In this document: positions 1 to 13,836 of the stretch, in pieces
Numbering within the stretch: position 1 is the first letter of the stretch
How the letters are laid out: each line of letters opens with the position of its first letter
Assembly (NCBI RefSeq): GCF_000002865.3
Contig: NW_001865056.1
Location: 390,581 to 454,580, forward strand
Reading direction: 5' to 3'
Source: Monosiga brevicollis MX1
Lineage: Eukaryota; Opisthokonta; Choanoflagellata; Craspedida; Salpingoecidae
Length of the DNA: 64,000 nucleotides
The notes under the pieces: model-generated
Seen by the model: the letters and a program-made list of their open reading frames with translations, nothing else
What the model was told of the DNA's origin: nothing
The model's database searches: none
Translations under genes and position numbers: made by a program

Positions 1-3000
1 GGAGCTCGACCAGGTCACGCAGGTCGTCACGAACGGGCTGGTGCATTTGAGCGCGGGCCGAGGGCAACAGGCTGACGTAGGAAGATGCCAGAGACATTGG
101 CGAGTGGGGCCCCAACGAGGATGCAGTTAAGCCGTCCAAACTCATGGCTCTGTCAGATCCGGGCACATGGGTATGAGAGAGAGAGAGAGCACGAACACAC
201 GCTATGTGTAATGCGCTGATTTGACAAAACGCGCGAACAACATGTGGTACAGGGCAATGAGATCGTTGTTTGCCACTGCGAATAGAACAACACTCACCCA
301 AACCCAGGGCTTCCAGGAAGCGTCGGCGTGGCTGGGGAGCTCGCAATGTCGCGAGGACGTGAGGGCATGGGCTTTTCTCGGAGCTTCATAGGCTTGCGGG
401 TGGCCTGAATCAATGAATGAAAAAAAAGGACAAGAGCGTGTCTGTGAGGAGGAAAAAAAAAAAAAAATAGAAAATAGAAAAGACACCCGCCGGCCAACAA
501 AAGCAACAAAGTGCGCAACAGTAATTAGCAGTGGTCAACATACGCGAATGCCCAGATGCGCCAAGAGCGTGCACGCCGTCTCTGCCACGGCTGGAAAAGG
601 GTCAGTAGCCAAGAGAAGCAGGCTTTTCAGCACGAGGATAAACGGTTCGTCCGATGGGAGGCGCATGGCCAGTGAGTCGGCTCGCTTCAAGGCTGAGGCC
701 GCATCAATGAGCTGAGCTGTGTACAATACCACCAGCGGTGACAGCGAGGCGGCCAGTTCCATGCGCACCACATGACTATGATACGATGCGGCCATTAACG
801 TGAGAAACACTGCGTCTACTCTTCCCAACTGAGCATAGGAGCGCGAGCCATGCCCAAAGGTGTGGGCCAGCGGCACCACGAATTCGAGCAGACACCGAGC
901 CAGCGGAGGATCATGCGACCATTTGCTCTGACCTGCCATCGTCTTGGATGCTAATCAAGGCTGACCCAATTGTGGAAACGTTCATGTCGACGTCGTCCTC
1001 ACCGCCGCAAATGAGGTGACCCAGGGCATAGACGGTGGCGGCGCGGGTTTGAGGCGAAGAATCGTGGAGCAACTCTGTCAAACGTAGAACAACGAGCACC
1101 TTGGATCGTGCTTCACGCTGAGCCATCTCATGGCCATTGAACAGTTTGCCCAGGAGAAGTGCAACCCATTTGCGCAAGGTAGAAGACGTAGTTACAGCAG
1201 GATCCAAAAGCTGTGCTGCCACGGCAATCAAATCTGCACGCAGGCAAATGTCTTGTGCTGCAGTGTACGCCGGCGTTGCATCAAGTTTATTATTGGTCAC
1301 GGAGGCACGCCCATGCAGCTTGGAGAACAGGCCCAAACGGCAAAACTGAGGGCCTGACCTTCAGGATGATCCTCCAGGAAAATGACAAGAATAAAGGCGG
1401 CGGCCGCCAGCAAGGCTGGGGGCTGCGCTGCATCCTTGAGAATGTTGACAAAGTACATAAACGCCTAACATCGACGAAATGGCCGGCAACAGCGCCCAAA
1501 AGTTGAAAGTGTGCGGGTGAAAAATGGTCCTGGCACGGTCAGTGGTGGTGGAGGCGGCGTTGTCAGACACTACCTTATCACTGCCTCTGCCGGATGAACG
1601 GCGCACAACGGAACCGGGTGGCTTAAGGAGGTCTTGCTTGCGCTGCGAGGAGCCATGGGAGGCATCATAAACATAGCAGGGGTGAGTCAAACTGCACAGG
1701 GTCCATGATGGCAGCGCCGTCAACTTGGCGCAAAGGCGGAGAGGCACCAACCGATCGATCAACGACCAGGATGCGAGCCCAGATGCTCACAAGGACCTCT
1801 TGCAAGTCCACAGCAAGTGAGCTCAGGAGCTTGAACACGTAGGGAAAGATGCCAACGGCCAGCGTCTGCTCCACTGCCCATGGCGCCAAGCTCATGAAAC
1901 GATTCAACAGCTCCAAGGCGCGCAGCCTAACCGTACGGGCAGATGGTAGAGTGTGTGAGGCAGGGAGCCGGCATACCGGGCCCAAATACCGTTGTCAGTC
2001 AGCGCAAGCACTGTTCTGAGTCCAAGAGCCAAGCTTGGACCACACGGCACTGAGTTGCATTGGTTTGAGAAGGAGAGTTTGCCATTGGCCATTCTACCAA
2101 CCCTTCCCACAAGTCTCAAGACAACAAAGAAGGACGACGTTCACTTTCTGGGGCGCGCAAGAGACGCACCGATGAGGTTGGCTCAGAAGGACCTGCAGCA
2201 GAATTGGCAGTTGTTCGGGCGCTTTGGGGACCTCGGCATCACTGGACTCGACCAAATCCAGCCAGACGCTAAAGGCAGTCATTTGGTCGTTGAAAAAGGG
2301 TGCCTCCTGAAACTCCTGCTCGCCATGCACAACTGCAGGCAGCTGTGCCAGGCAAAAGTCGACAGCACAATCCCAAGCCTCCCACATGGGATGATCATGC
2401 GTTTGCGGCAGTGGGGGCTCGGAGACGGGAGTGCAGTTTACATCGCGCATGATGCGAACGGCCAGCAGAAAGTTGCGAAAGAGGGCTGCGGCAAGCAAGT
2501 CGTTGCGAAAGATGCGCTGAAAAACGCTAATAGGGAGGACTTCCCATGCAATGGTGTCGGTCACGGCTGTGAAGATCCAGTTGAGAGACCCACGCATGGT
2601 GGTGCGATCCGATAGCTGACCTGAAATCAGCAAGGGCACGAGTATATTTGAGGTTATTGAAATGAAATGGAACGAGGGCGAGTGTTGTTGTCATGGTTGT
2701 TATTATTGGTGTTGTCCTTCGTCTTGTGCGTGTAAGAGTAACACTGCTCTTATGGTGCTTAGATGCGTGAGGCATCAACGTCAATGCAGCCCAACTAACC
2801 AGGCAAATCATCCAGCATGTCGAGGGTCACATGAGGCAAAAGGCGTTGCTGCTTGGTGGTAAACACCCAGCGCAGCGCCATCTCCACGGGCGTGGTTAAG
2901 CAAGCTGTAAAGAGATCCGCAGGATAGTCTGGACTCGTGGGCAGGCTTTCATCGGCACGACACGCGGCCAGCTGCAAGCAGTCTTGCATCTGTTCAGCAT

Positions 3001-4318
3001 TGGCCACGCTGGGCTGGCGGTGAATGTCTAGGGCAGCGCAAGGGCCGCATTGCCCAGCGTGAGCACTGCGTGACACGAGCCGCACGCATGTTAGTGCAAT
3101 GCCAAGTGCAAGCCTGACGCACCCTTTTTTCGGCGCTGGGCAAAGTAGTTGAACTTTTCAACCAAAATGCCGGCACCTGTGCCATAATTGTGAGAGAGTG
3201 ATGGTTCGTGCACGCCCTGACACGACGCCACCCATACACTGCATGCGCCACTGACCGGAACAGTCGTAGACAAAGATGGTTGGGGCACCCACCCACGACT
3301 GAATGTCATAAATGGAGGCCGGAAGGTACTGGGTGTAATCCTTGTTGAATAGCCAGAGCTCGCCGTTGGCCGTCGGGCTAGCCAGCGTACCAGCGACAGA
3401 GAGGTCAGTAATCGTGTGTGCGCTGCAGAGCATACAAGACAGCTCCTAGCCTGTGGGACACGAAGGCATTGAATGCCCACGTACCGGGGAACGCCATGGC
3501 CATTAAAATGCAAGAGAACGCATTCATCCTTGGCGCGTCGACGCAAAGCCAAGCATAGCCGTTTCACTTCATCGAGGGTGGGGTCGGGCGCTTGGCGAAA
3601 TTTGGCCTGCCAATCCCCGCCATCATGAGTCACAGCGTAAGGGGAAAGCTGCAACTGGCCCTACTTGAAGTCAAGAAAGTGGAGGTACCTTGGGCTGCCA
3701 GCGAAGGTATTGCGAGGTCAAGCGCTGCGAGATGAGCTCGATGGCCTTGGGTTTCTCCTCGGGATCTGGTGTTGCACAGCAGAGCAAGGTTCAGCAACAG
3801 GACACAAAGCAAAAGTTTAAGCTCACGGCGCTGGGGCTCTCGGATAGAGAGTGATCAGAAATAGCTGCACGCACACACGATTACACAAACGCACCGATCC
3901 AGGCCTCAAGTTTGGCACAGGGGTGAGTGCGCACGACGTCTGGTGGGGTCACGCCAATGTTTAGGCAAAGAATGAGCCCGAGGGTCAAGGTCTTGCTTTT
4001 TGGTTGCTATAAAAAAAAGATACGGAACAAAAGCGGCGATGTGAGTCATCGTGGCCACGTAGCATCCACGCCTGCTTGGGGCGGGCAAACCTTGTCCTTG
4101 TTGCGGTGGGTGGGCGCCGCGGGAGCCAATTGGGCTTCGTTGGGATTGGATTCCACATAAAACCTAACACAGTGCAGCCCAGTGAAGGAGGGCCACCAAG
4201 TGTGATTGATGTCCAATCGGTTTAGACAATAAAGTCGTACCGCGACAAGCCATAGGTCATGGCAAGCGACTGGTCGGCATCAGCCAAGAGGTCTTCAATG
4301 TCTCCCCCGTGTGACATG
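1..4318 (-). CDS. RPTOR: Raptor, mTORC1 scaffold subunit (3' part outside window)
   Basis: Raptor presents substrates to TOR kinase in TORC1 at the lysosome/vacuole and cytosol. Many short exons on the minus strand match the family in order. Around 3900-4000 an exon reads [20 protein letters not shown]. Around 3480-3600 is [16 protein letters not shown] followed by HFNGHGVP, and around 3240-3400 [16 protein letters not shown] and FVYDCSG; together these are the caspase-like Raptor N-terminal conserved domain. Next come [19 protein letters not shown] (~2900), [19 protein letters not shown] (~2560), an [20 protein letters not shown] block (~2200) and HEAT-type helices ([20 protein letters not shown] ~1890; [11 protein letters not shown] ~1030). 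A Ser/Pro/Thr-rich linker lies near 300-400. The C-terminal WD40 propeller is outside the window. The start is placed at the ATG at 4318 ([11 protein letters not shown]), with a 5' splice site at 4240; the first two exons are the least certain part. Family assignment is very secure. Confidence 0.93.
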
Positions 4319-4943
4319 ATGCCAGTCGTTGCAGGAACAAGAAGCGAAGGAAAAATAAAGACAAAAATAAAACCGAGGATAATGACGAGAAAGGAAAAGC
4401 AGGCGGCGTCGCCTATTTGACAAGGATCAAGGCTTTGAGCTGGTTTGCTGGCTGCCGCACAACCTTCAGGCTGCTGCGCATTGCGATTGCCGCCGTGCAA
4501 TATCGATCTGAGGACACTTGAGAAGAACAGTCGAAAGGCTTGTCTGTCCTCAGCAGCTCCGCTCTACGTCACAGAGGTCTTTCTGGTCCTCTCTGACGCA
4601 ACTGCTGAGCAGCAGTTACTGGCGAAGCACTGCCGCACTGAACACACCCCCAAAAAGAAATGTACTCGTGCGGTCCGTGTTTCAGCGGAAACACCAGGCA
4701 CGAGCAGTGACTGCCCTTTTGGAGCTTCTTCTCTTTCTTCTCCTGTTGGCGTTGTCGGTCTCGCTTCGGGTGTGGGAAGCGAGCGAAAGTGCGTCAAACA
4801 TCGCGCTTTTAAGAGTATTATTTTCAAGGGGTAAACTTAAAAAAGAAGAAGGTGGCCCCAACATGAAAGCATCGTGTCCCGTCCCCATCAATCAGTCCCG
4901 GGGTCTTGATGGAGGAACGGAAAAAACCTTGTGCACGGCTGCC
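4319..4943. other. Spacer between Raptor start and the A20/SEC-C gene
   Basis: About 620 bp upstream of Raptor and downstream of the next minus-strand gene. It should hold the Raptor promoter and the 3' UTR of the A20/SEC-C gene. I see no coding signal or clear motif; overlapping frames here have no family resemblance. Confidence 0.5.
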
Positions 4944-5993
<1,050 letters not shown>

Positions 5994-7812
5994 CAACTAG
6001 CCTTGATGCCTTGCACATCGGTGGGCAAGGGACGAAACTCTCGCCGCTTGTAAAAGAGCATGTACGGGGTGGTTTTCTCAATATCCTCCTTGGCCAGAAC
6101 ACTCGTGTAAGTGTCATTGCAAAGCAACCTAAAAGCCGCATCGCGAGGGCCCCGCAGGTTTAGCTTGGTCCAGCGCACTGAGGGTGCGTGCAAAGCAGGG
6201 GCGCAAGCTTCAGGCGTCATCCGTACCAATCGCCTGAGCCTTGCTTGACGACGCTGACATAATGACCAAAGGTTGTCAAATTCCCGACGGTAAGGTGGAT
6301 GATGATTCCACACAGCTCATATTCCATTTTGCCGTCGTCGTGGTGACCAGGTGTCATGTAGTTCTGTTCGCCATTGCCAAGGCATGAGACAGCCCAATGC
6401 GGGTTCAGCAGCGACATCAGATGCGTTTAACAACTGAGCGGCTGGATTCGCTGGATTCGACGTTGAAACGCGGCCCACCTTCAAGTTGAGTTGATGTGGG
6501 TACTGAATAAATCTGTCGATGCGGCCGTGAGCACCGGCACGGAAGCGCTTGAGCTGAATGGCCAAAACGTTGGGAGCCTCGTACAGAGACAACTGCTTGT
6601 GTGCACTTAGGGGAGGCGGTAGCGAACCGATATCGTGACGAAGCGCGTGGTAAGGACAAATGAATGGACGATGAAGGTTGGCTGACCAGTGCCAGAGCAG
6701 GCATGCATACCGGACAAGCTGGTCACAGCCAGCACAGCGATACTTGTTGCTCTTGTCCAGCTGCTCAGGACAAGTGAAGGCTGATTGGGACGCAAGATGG
6801 GGGGGTTTCCCGGCGGGGTCGAGTCGGCAGTCGTTGTGAGTCACAGTCTGCCTCGGCTCGATGCGGCACACCAGAGTCAAGACGGCGCTCGCCAGGAACC
6901 CACCTTCAAGCATCTCCTCGAGCGTGTCAGTGTACTCTTCAATTTCAAGCTGAAGGTCAAGGTGGGACTCAAAGCTGCTGCTGCTGTAGCCGCAGGATGG
7001 GCACGTGAGCTGACTCGTGATGATGCTGCGAAAGAGTTGATGGACACTGGTTGTTTCCTAAAAAGCAACGGCGTGCCAGCATGGCCATGGTTCAGTCCTC
7101 GTGCGATATGTCTTTCGTCTTTGGTTTGATGCTGTATATTCACAGGCGGCCTTGAGACTGCCCTGCGCTTGATCGTCCACCAAGCCCACCTGAATCGCCT
7201 TGGGCAAGCCGTCGGGAGCAAGTTCGTCGATGATGGCGTGCATCAGCATTTGAAAGAGCTCGTGTGCATCCTCTTGTTGACCAAAGACCATGGTAGACCT
7301 GACAGCATGGTCGACAAGGAACGGATATGAGTTGACTCTTCACCAGATGGGGCCTGGATGGGGGCGGAAGCGCTTAATTCGATCCGTGGGGCGGGGTGCG
7401 AGTCTATAGGGCTTGAGCGGGACACGTACTGCTTGGTCATGACGGCCTGAAGAAGGGGGATGGGGGCGAGGGCATTAACCATCGCGGGTTGCACGGGAGA
7501 TCCGCTTTCGCCGAGATTAAAGAGACGCGGCACGTTCTCCAGATCACGGCGGTCCACAATGCCCGCCAGCGTAGACAAAAGTGCCACAGTCAGGGGCATC
7601 TCGTCGATGCCCTTTGAGCTTTTGGCATACATCTGAGCATTGGTCAATAACCAATCAGGTAAGCCAACGCGTGCCATTCGTTGTGAAGCGGGTGTAAAAG
7701 GCGCGTTGTGCGCTTTGTTTTTTTGCACGTACCGCATAAATGGCCTCGAGAAAGGCTGGAAGTGAGGCTAGGACTTGCACGACGCTATTGATATAGCACG
7801 TGTTCTTAATGT

Positions 7813-9594
7813 TGACTGAGGGAACGGTCGAGCAGGGGAGCAAACAAGATGTGACACTTTTGCATGAGAGCAGGCAAACTCTTCAAAAGTTGGGAAAAGC
7901 GATCGCAGGCCGACAAATGAGCAAATACCAAGGCCATTCTGCTCCTGGGTACCAGCTGCCCAATGCTGGGCGACCACGTCGTTCTGGCCAATCGAGCTAT
8001 TGCAGCAAGATACAGGGCCGCCAAGCACTTAATGCGATTCAGATACCTCATGTCATGGCAAAGGGTAGTTGGGGGGTCCAGGCAGACATACATGGCAGGC
8101 CGAGGCAAACGCTGCTCGATGGGGCTGTGTTGCACAACTTTGTTGCAATTAAAGCGATGTCCCAGCTTCCAATCCTACGGCAAGCCCGATGCTGTAATGT
8201 TGAGAGACACAGAGAGACGGAGAGAGAGAGAGAGACAGAAACAGAGAAAAGACCGGGCGCATTCCTGCAAAAGAAGAAAGGACGGCTGATGAAGGTCTCT
8301 GTGTCGTGTGCGGCACCAGACGGACCTTGATTTGACATGCTGCGGAGCAATACCAGCGCTCACGACACTTGCTACACCGATCCTTTGCTCGCTTGTCTGC
8401 ATTCAGGTAGGCAGGATTTACAAACGGCCAAGTGAAGGTGAAACAGCTTCAGGTGATACAGCACATCCCCCTACATGCAACCCCAATCGACCAAGCCGAC
8501 GTACAACACCGGGCACAAAGGCCCTCTTGAATCGTGCGCATGGACATGACTCGAACGCTCAAAAAGAGAAAAACGCGCCCGCGCCTCATCCGACCAAAAT
8601 CGTCTGACATTGGCTCGTCAAGAAAAAACCCGTATCTCACTGATTTCGCCAATGCCCCACGACCACGAGAACGGTGCACATTGTCAGATAATTCCGGTCA
8701 GCGGGCGTTGCAAGCAGTCACGGTCACGACCCATTACCTTTTTTTTTTTTTTTTTTTTTTTTTTCTGCGTTTTCCTCTTTTGTTGTTGGGGGTTTGACGT
8801 GTGTCGGCTGGGTGTTTGACTCGAGGCGCTGTACACTTGGTTCTCACCGTGTGGCGCATCGTATTGGCGGTGGGCAGCTTGGTGGTTGTGCTGTGCGATA
8901 CGTTTTCGCTCCATCTCTCCAGAGCTCAGGTACATCCACAGGCCCGCCTGCACCAAAGTGGCTGTTCGAACCCCACCCAAGCCGGCACAGCCCTCCCGGG
9001 GGGCCTTGAAGTCAGCATCGCCTTCGCCATCACCACCACCACTACCTTTTTCTCTGTCTTTCTGAAATTGCTTGCTCTTTCCCCTGCCACACCACACACC
9101 TGCTGCACTTTGGCCCCCCATGCCATCGCCCCCCCTCCCCCTCACCGAGTTCATCACACCCTCTCGAATCTTTTTTGAGGCGGGGTTTCCTTTTTTCTCT
9201 CTCTTTTTTGCCCTGATCACGCATACCCTCAAACTCTGATTCGCTTTCACCTGTGTGGCATCCGCGCCTTCCTCAGCCCTTTTTTTCCTTTGTCACGGCC
9301 ATCGATCGACTTCCGGTCACCCACACACCCAAGGTCTCTTCTGCTTTTTTCTCTCAGCTCTTTCGTTGGGTGACTTGCGGTTCGCCATTCTGGGCTCGAA
9401 TTGACGTCTCTGGTCTGGGCCTCGGTAAGTTGAAACACCACGCGCTGCTTCATGCCTGGCCTGCAGCACGATTTATCGCGCCAAACAGTCCGCTTGGTGG
9501 CAGCGACGGCAAAACCACCAAGCCATCAACTAATGCCGGCTCCGCCTCCTCCCCATCTGGGTTTACAATCCAGGTTCATCATTGCCAACCGATC
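7813..9594. other. Divergent spacer between USP and RIOX1 genes
   Basis: Should contain the missing 5' exon(s) of the USP gene on the minus strand (7845-8135 has an open minus frame with a plausible helical stretch, LYLAAIARLARTTW) and the promoter and 5' UTR of RIOX1. It is pyrimidine-rich from 9040 to 9370 on the plus strand, as often seen upstream of starts in this window. A T run spans 8739-8764. No further gene is recognised. Confidence 0.5.
8739..8764. repeat. Poly-T tract
   Basis: 26 consecutive T in the spacer between two divergent genes. Confidence 0.95.
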
Positions 9595-11882
9595 ATGGCG
9601 ACGGTCTCCGACACCAACAGCAACAACATGCCACCTGCCGCTGACTCTCAGCCCACAACAAAGCAAACCGTCTCCTCCGTCGTCAACACCGAGCCAGCCG
9701 GCCAGCCAGCCCCTAAACGCGAGAAGCGTCCCGCCATGCCGCGCACCCTGGGTGATATCCTGGCCCCCATGACAACGCAACAGTTTTTTGACAAGCACTT
9801 TGAACGCTCGTTTCTCTACATTCCTCGCGAGGACCGGGATCCTGGCATTGTCTATCAAGGACTCTTTTCCTTGGACCAGCTTTACACCCTGCTCCAACGC
9901 GAGTCTATGTTCTACGGCACCGACCTTAACCTCTGCCGCTACGACGGCGAGCGCAAGCTGGTCCTCAATGGTGGCCGCAATGACACCACTGATCTTCCCA
10001 CCATCAATGGAAACCATTCCAACAGCCAACGGGCCGAGGAGCAAGACTCAAACGATTCGGACGACTCGGACGAGCTGGCAGAGGAAGCGCTCGCAGCGGA
10101 CGTGCGCCGCCGTGTCGAGGATTTGAAAGCTACCGTGCAGTTTCACCAGCCGCAACGCTTTGTCCGCGCCTTGCATGATTTGCTCTACTCCTTCGAGCAG
10201 GAGCTCACCACCCTCGTGGGTGCCAACGTCTACATCACACCCGCCAACAGCCAAGGTTTGGCTCCTCACCACGATGACGTTGAGGTTTATATCTTGCAAC
10301 TCGAGGGCGAGAAGGCCTGGCGCCTTTACGAGCCCATCGAGGTAAATATAGCCATCCGCCTATCGCTCGCAACCCGTCACTTGGTTTCCAAAGCATTTGT
10401 CACTCGTGCCATGCTCACCGTGTGCTCCTCTGCCTTCACCCCCGCCCCCCCTTGTTCGGGTTTACTCTTTCCTTTCCCATCACCTCGTGCCTGCCCGAGT
10501 TAGCCCTTAGCCATGTCATACAGTGCTGATCTTGATCGGGAAGAGCTGGCCCAGCCCATTGCCGAGCTAGTGCTGCGACCTGGTGACTTTTTGTACCTGC
10601 CCCGCGGTACCATTCACGAAGCATCTTGCGTCGGCAACCAGCACTCCACCCACATTACCATCAGTAGTCATCAAAACTGGAACTACGGTCACCTCATGGC
10701 CCAGACCCTACCAGAGTGCATCACGGTTGGTACTGGGCCACACCCGCCCTCAACGTGTGGCATGCAACTTCTTTGTCCTCATTCGTTTCACACACGATGT
10801 AGAATGCCATGTCCAACGTGCTGGAACTCCGGCGTGGGCTTCCACATGGATTTTTGCGTCAGCATGGTGTCTTACATGCCGGCTTCCCACCACCACCATC
10901 AGCCGTCTTTCATCATGTCCGTTGCCCAACCCGACCTGTGTACCTCTGAATGAATGGCATGGAGGATTCACTTTCCTCCCTTTGCCTGCCGTTTTCTTTT
11001 GCAGATGCGTGAGCTGCTACAGTCTGATCAAGTGTGGTCTGAAATCGAGCGGTGAGCGTATTCTGCTGTGCTCCTCGGTCGATGCGTTGGTCGTGCCGGC
11101 ACTTACGTACCCAACCGCCCCCACTTGCCACATTGCTGCAGGCATTTTCACCAGGCCGTTGACTCGTTTGCGCTTGATTACACTACGGCCCGCCTGCCAC
11201 CGCCGGCGCTGCGACGCAATCCACTCAACCCAGCGCCGACCCGAGTGACCCCTGTATTTCATGCGACCACCAAGGTATGGGAAACGAGTCGAGAGGCTTC
11301 CCCTCGCAGGCAATGCTGTCACAATTGAACGCTCAAGTGCCATTCATCCGTCTTTAGGTGCGCCTAGTTTACACGGATCACATCCGTGCTTTGCCGACGC
11401 CTGGTGCCGAGTCCAATGACGATGGGCAAGCGGATGATCAACCTGATTTTGAGATCAAGGTGTGGCACAGCTTGAGCAACGACGTGCGGACCCACATGAT
11501 GCAACCAGCTTTGCCCGACTCGGAAGACGAAGATGACGAGCACGAAGAACAGGACGAGGAGGAGGAAGATACGGCGTGCAGCCGTTCTGGGCTGCGCGAA
11601 AGCAATGACACAGGAGACGTCAGCTCGCACGATTCTTCATCAGCCACCTCCAGTCACCTGCGTTCCAATCCACCCCTACACCCCATCGGTGCTGTGGTGC
11701 CTCGCGACAACCCCATCACCCTGCCGGGTAGTGCCTGGCCCACTTTGATTCACCTCATGCAGTTGGATGGACAAGGTCAACGGCGCACCAGCGCCATTCA
11801 GGCCATTCCCGGTGAGTTGCAAGAAAACATTCTCCTTTGTGAACAGCTGTGGCAGAAGCGCCTTCTTGTCATCGAAGCCTGA
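9595..11882 (+). CDS. RIOX1: JmjC ribosomal oxygenase, RIOX1/NO66 type
   Basis: Fe(II)/2-oxoglutarate-dependent histidyl hydroxylase of a ribosomal protein, possibly also a histone demethylase; nucleolar in animals. Start chosen at ATG 9595 (MATVSDTNSNN); the frame is open further upstream, but that part has no similarity. The catalytic domain begins LGDILAPMTTQQFFDKHFER (~9750). ANVYITPANSQGLAPHHDDV (~10220-10280) carries the HxD iron ligands, then EVYILQLEGEKAWRLYEP. After an intron (about 10343-10503) PLAMSYSADLDREEL leads to LRPGDFLYLPRGTIHEA, with the third iron ligand in TIHEA, and STHITISSHQNW. A winged-helix tail follows (HQAVDSFALDYTTARLP; RLVYTDHIRALP), broken by an acidic Glu/Asp insert (~11520-11570). 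Wording around the HxD matches NO66 more closely than MINA53. It ends LVIEA at 11882. Two acidic low-complexity inserts (10040-10100, 11520-11570) make it longer than usual. Confidence 0.92.
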
Positions 11883-12355
11883 GCCGAGTGCTCACACGCT
11901 AGAGGAAAAGAAAGTCTATGTATCTTGTTCACGTGTGGGTAGCAGTTGCCTACCCGTCCGATTCGTCGTGTCATTGTGAGTGAATGGGAGCTCACTTGGC
12001 GGGAAACAACGGGTTTTGACGTGCACCTGCACGCTACAGAACCTGCGCCATCCCCGCTTCTTGCCTTCTCCCCTTGTGCAGTGGCATTGTAATTATCGTT
12101 TGGTTGCGGGATTTCATCGTTCATGTGCGGAGGCTGTGTGCTGGGACTGGTATCAAGCTACCTCACATGCACGTCACCGGCAAGGTCGCAGCACAATTCA
12201 GATTCACAAATCCAAAGGATTTTAGCTGCCCACATGCTCCTAAAAGCCTGGAAGACACAAGTCCATCAAATGTCACAGTAACTAGCTCAAAAAGTGTGAT
12301 AAACATCACACTGATCCGTCTCTTGTGTGTCTCTCTCTTCTTTTTATTGCTCTCT

Positions 12356-12410
<55 letters not shown>

Positions 12411-12414
12411 CAAA
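11883..12414. other. Spacer between RIOX1 and MRPL24
   Basis: Tandem genes, so this holds the RIOX1 3' UTR and the MRPL24 promoter. A GGCGGGAAA element lies at 11998-12006 (E2F-like on the minus strand, possibly chance). A CA repeat directly precedes the MRPL24 start. Confidence 0.5.
12359..12409. repeat. (AC)n microsatellite in the MRPL24 leader
   Basis: About 25 AC units ending 5 bp before the MRPL24 ATG, so it is probably in the 5' UTR. Confidence 0.95.
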
Positions 12415-13517
12415 ATGGCATCGCACCCTTGGAGTCGGGCGGCCCGCATGCTGGGCAAGCGCACGAAGCTGGCTGACCCCATTCCAAAGTGGAAGATTGT
12501 CACCGGTGATATTGTACGGTCCTTGTTTTCCAACGTGATGTATTGGCGCATCTGCAGTCGGATTGGGAAGGCAACGCATGCGGCAGCGCAGGCACTCACG
12601 ACCCGAATATCGTTTCGGAACATGTTATAGGTGCAGGTCATCCAAGGGCCCAAGACGGAGATTGGCAAGTCGGGCAAGGTCCTCCGGGTGGACCGCAAGC
12701 AGAACCGCCTCTACATCGAGGGCGTGCTTGAGGTTTGCCACCCCATCGCTTCAAGCGCTCGGGCTGCTCTTGACACACCCATTCTGTCGCGTGCGTTTCG
12801 AGTGTAACCTCCTCCTCTGGGCGCTCGTGTAGCACACGCGTCGCATCCGCAATGAAGAGACCAACCAAACCGCGCTGGTGCAATCACCGGCCCCCGTACA
12901 CTACTCCAACGTCGCCCTTCTCGACCCTAAGGATGGGTACGGTTCGAGGCGAGGCTGCTACCGGCTCCCAGGAGGCATGCACATTGTTCGCTGGCTCTCA
13001 CACTCGTTCGGATTGATTGCTCGTCACTTGTCTTGGTGTGGTAGCCTTCCCTGCAAAGTCAAAACACAAGTCATCGACGGGGAGCGGGTACGCTCCCAAC
13101 CTGATCCCAACGTTCACCGTGCACTATACTTATCTACCGTCGTTCACCCGCGCCGGGCTGTCCTCTCACGTATGCTTGATCTGCTAGGTGCGATATTCGA
13201 CACGGACTCTGAGCAAAATCCCCAAGCCCCACTGGGAGCGTCGTGACGGCATTAGCCCTCTCACCTACAAAGGTACTTGTCAACAAAGGCCGAGCCCGTG
13301 GCCCCTTGTTCGAAACGCCATCCGTGTGATGATGCGTAGCTCTTGGGCCTCCCAGCGCTGCCCCAAGCTGACGCAACCCTGCATGTTGTTCTTCCCAGAT
13401 ACGCCTTTGGACACAAGTGCTGAAGTTGTGGCACGCGAAACCTACCGCCCCTCTGTACTCACCCTGGAGGAGAGCGTGCTGCGGGAAATGCGACGAGCTG
13501 CTGGGCTGCCCGAATAA
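12415..13517 (+). CDS. MRPL24: Mitochondrial large-subunit ribosomal protein bL24m
   Basis: Component of the mitochondrial 39S/54S subunit. Four or five short exons. Exon 1 (ATG 12415) gives MASHPWSRAARMLGKRTKLA and IPKWKIVTGDIV; exon 2 gives VIQGPKTEIGKSGKVLRVDR and NRLYIEGVLE, the KOW motif of L24; exon 3 gives HTRRIRNEE and PAPVHYSNVALLDPKDG, matching the 'HRQVKLVDP' region of animal MRPL24; the last exons give KIPKPHWERRDGISP and ARETYRPSVLTLEESVLREM, matching the metazoan C-terminus. The basic Arg-rich N-terminus suits a mitochondrial targeting peptide. The stop codon TAA (13515-13517) lies inside an AATAAA hexamer. Confidence 0.93.
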
Positions 13518-13518
13518 A
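13513..13518 (+). terminator. AATAAA poly(A) signal overlapping the MRPL24 stop
   Basis: AATAAA contains the TAA stop at 13515-13517. If used, the 3' UTR would be only 10-30 bases. Use is inferred, not shown. Confidence 0.45.
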
Positions 13519-13836
13519 GACACGACCCAATTGTCACCCCCTCTGCTATCGAATCATGTTTTTATTCTCTTTCACCTCGCCCAGCGGAACAAAGGCACCT
13601 GTCTCAAGCACTGAGCCAACCGGGTGCTGTCATCAGCGGCACCCTGCTTTTGACTTTTGGACAACCGCAGCTGTTGTCCACCTGAAGAGGTCCCCCAAAG
13701 TGCTGGCTACTACAATTTCAATTTCAAATTCAATCAAGTCGGAATTAAAGACGTCCAGGCCACCTGCTCAGCACTATTTACACGCTCACTCACATTTTGG
13801 TGTCCACACGTTAAATACCATGACTGCTCGCATGTA
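13518..13836. other. Convergent spacer MRPL24 / IQCB1
   Basis: About 320 bp between two convergent stops. A TTTATT at 13561-13566 (AATAAA on the minus strand) could serve the IQCB1 mRNA. Nothing else seen. Confidence 0.5.

Noticed and set aside
8940-8985. GTTCGAACCCC resembling a tRNA B-box
   Set aside because: No A-box at the right distance and no cloverleaf could be drawn by eye.
8684-9250. 188-residue minus-strand open frame between USP and RIOX1
   Set aside because: Low-complexity Gly/Lys/Arg sequence running through the poly-T tract; it is the complement of the pyrimidine-rich RIOX1 leader and has no family resemblance.
9253-9594. Upstream extension of the RIOX1 frame
   Set aside because: Open by chance through a pyrimidine-rich leader; the family similarity starts well after the ATG at 9595.
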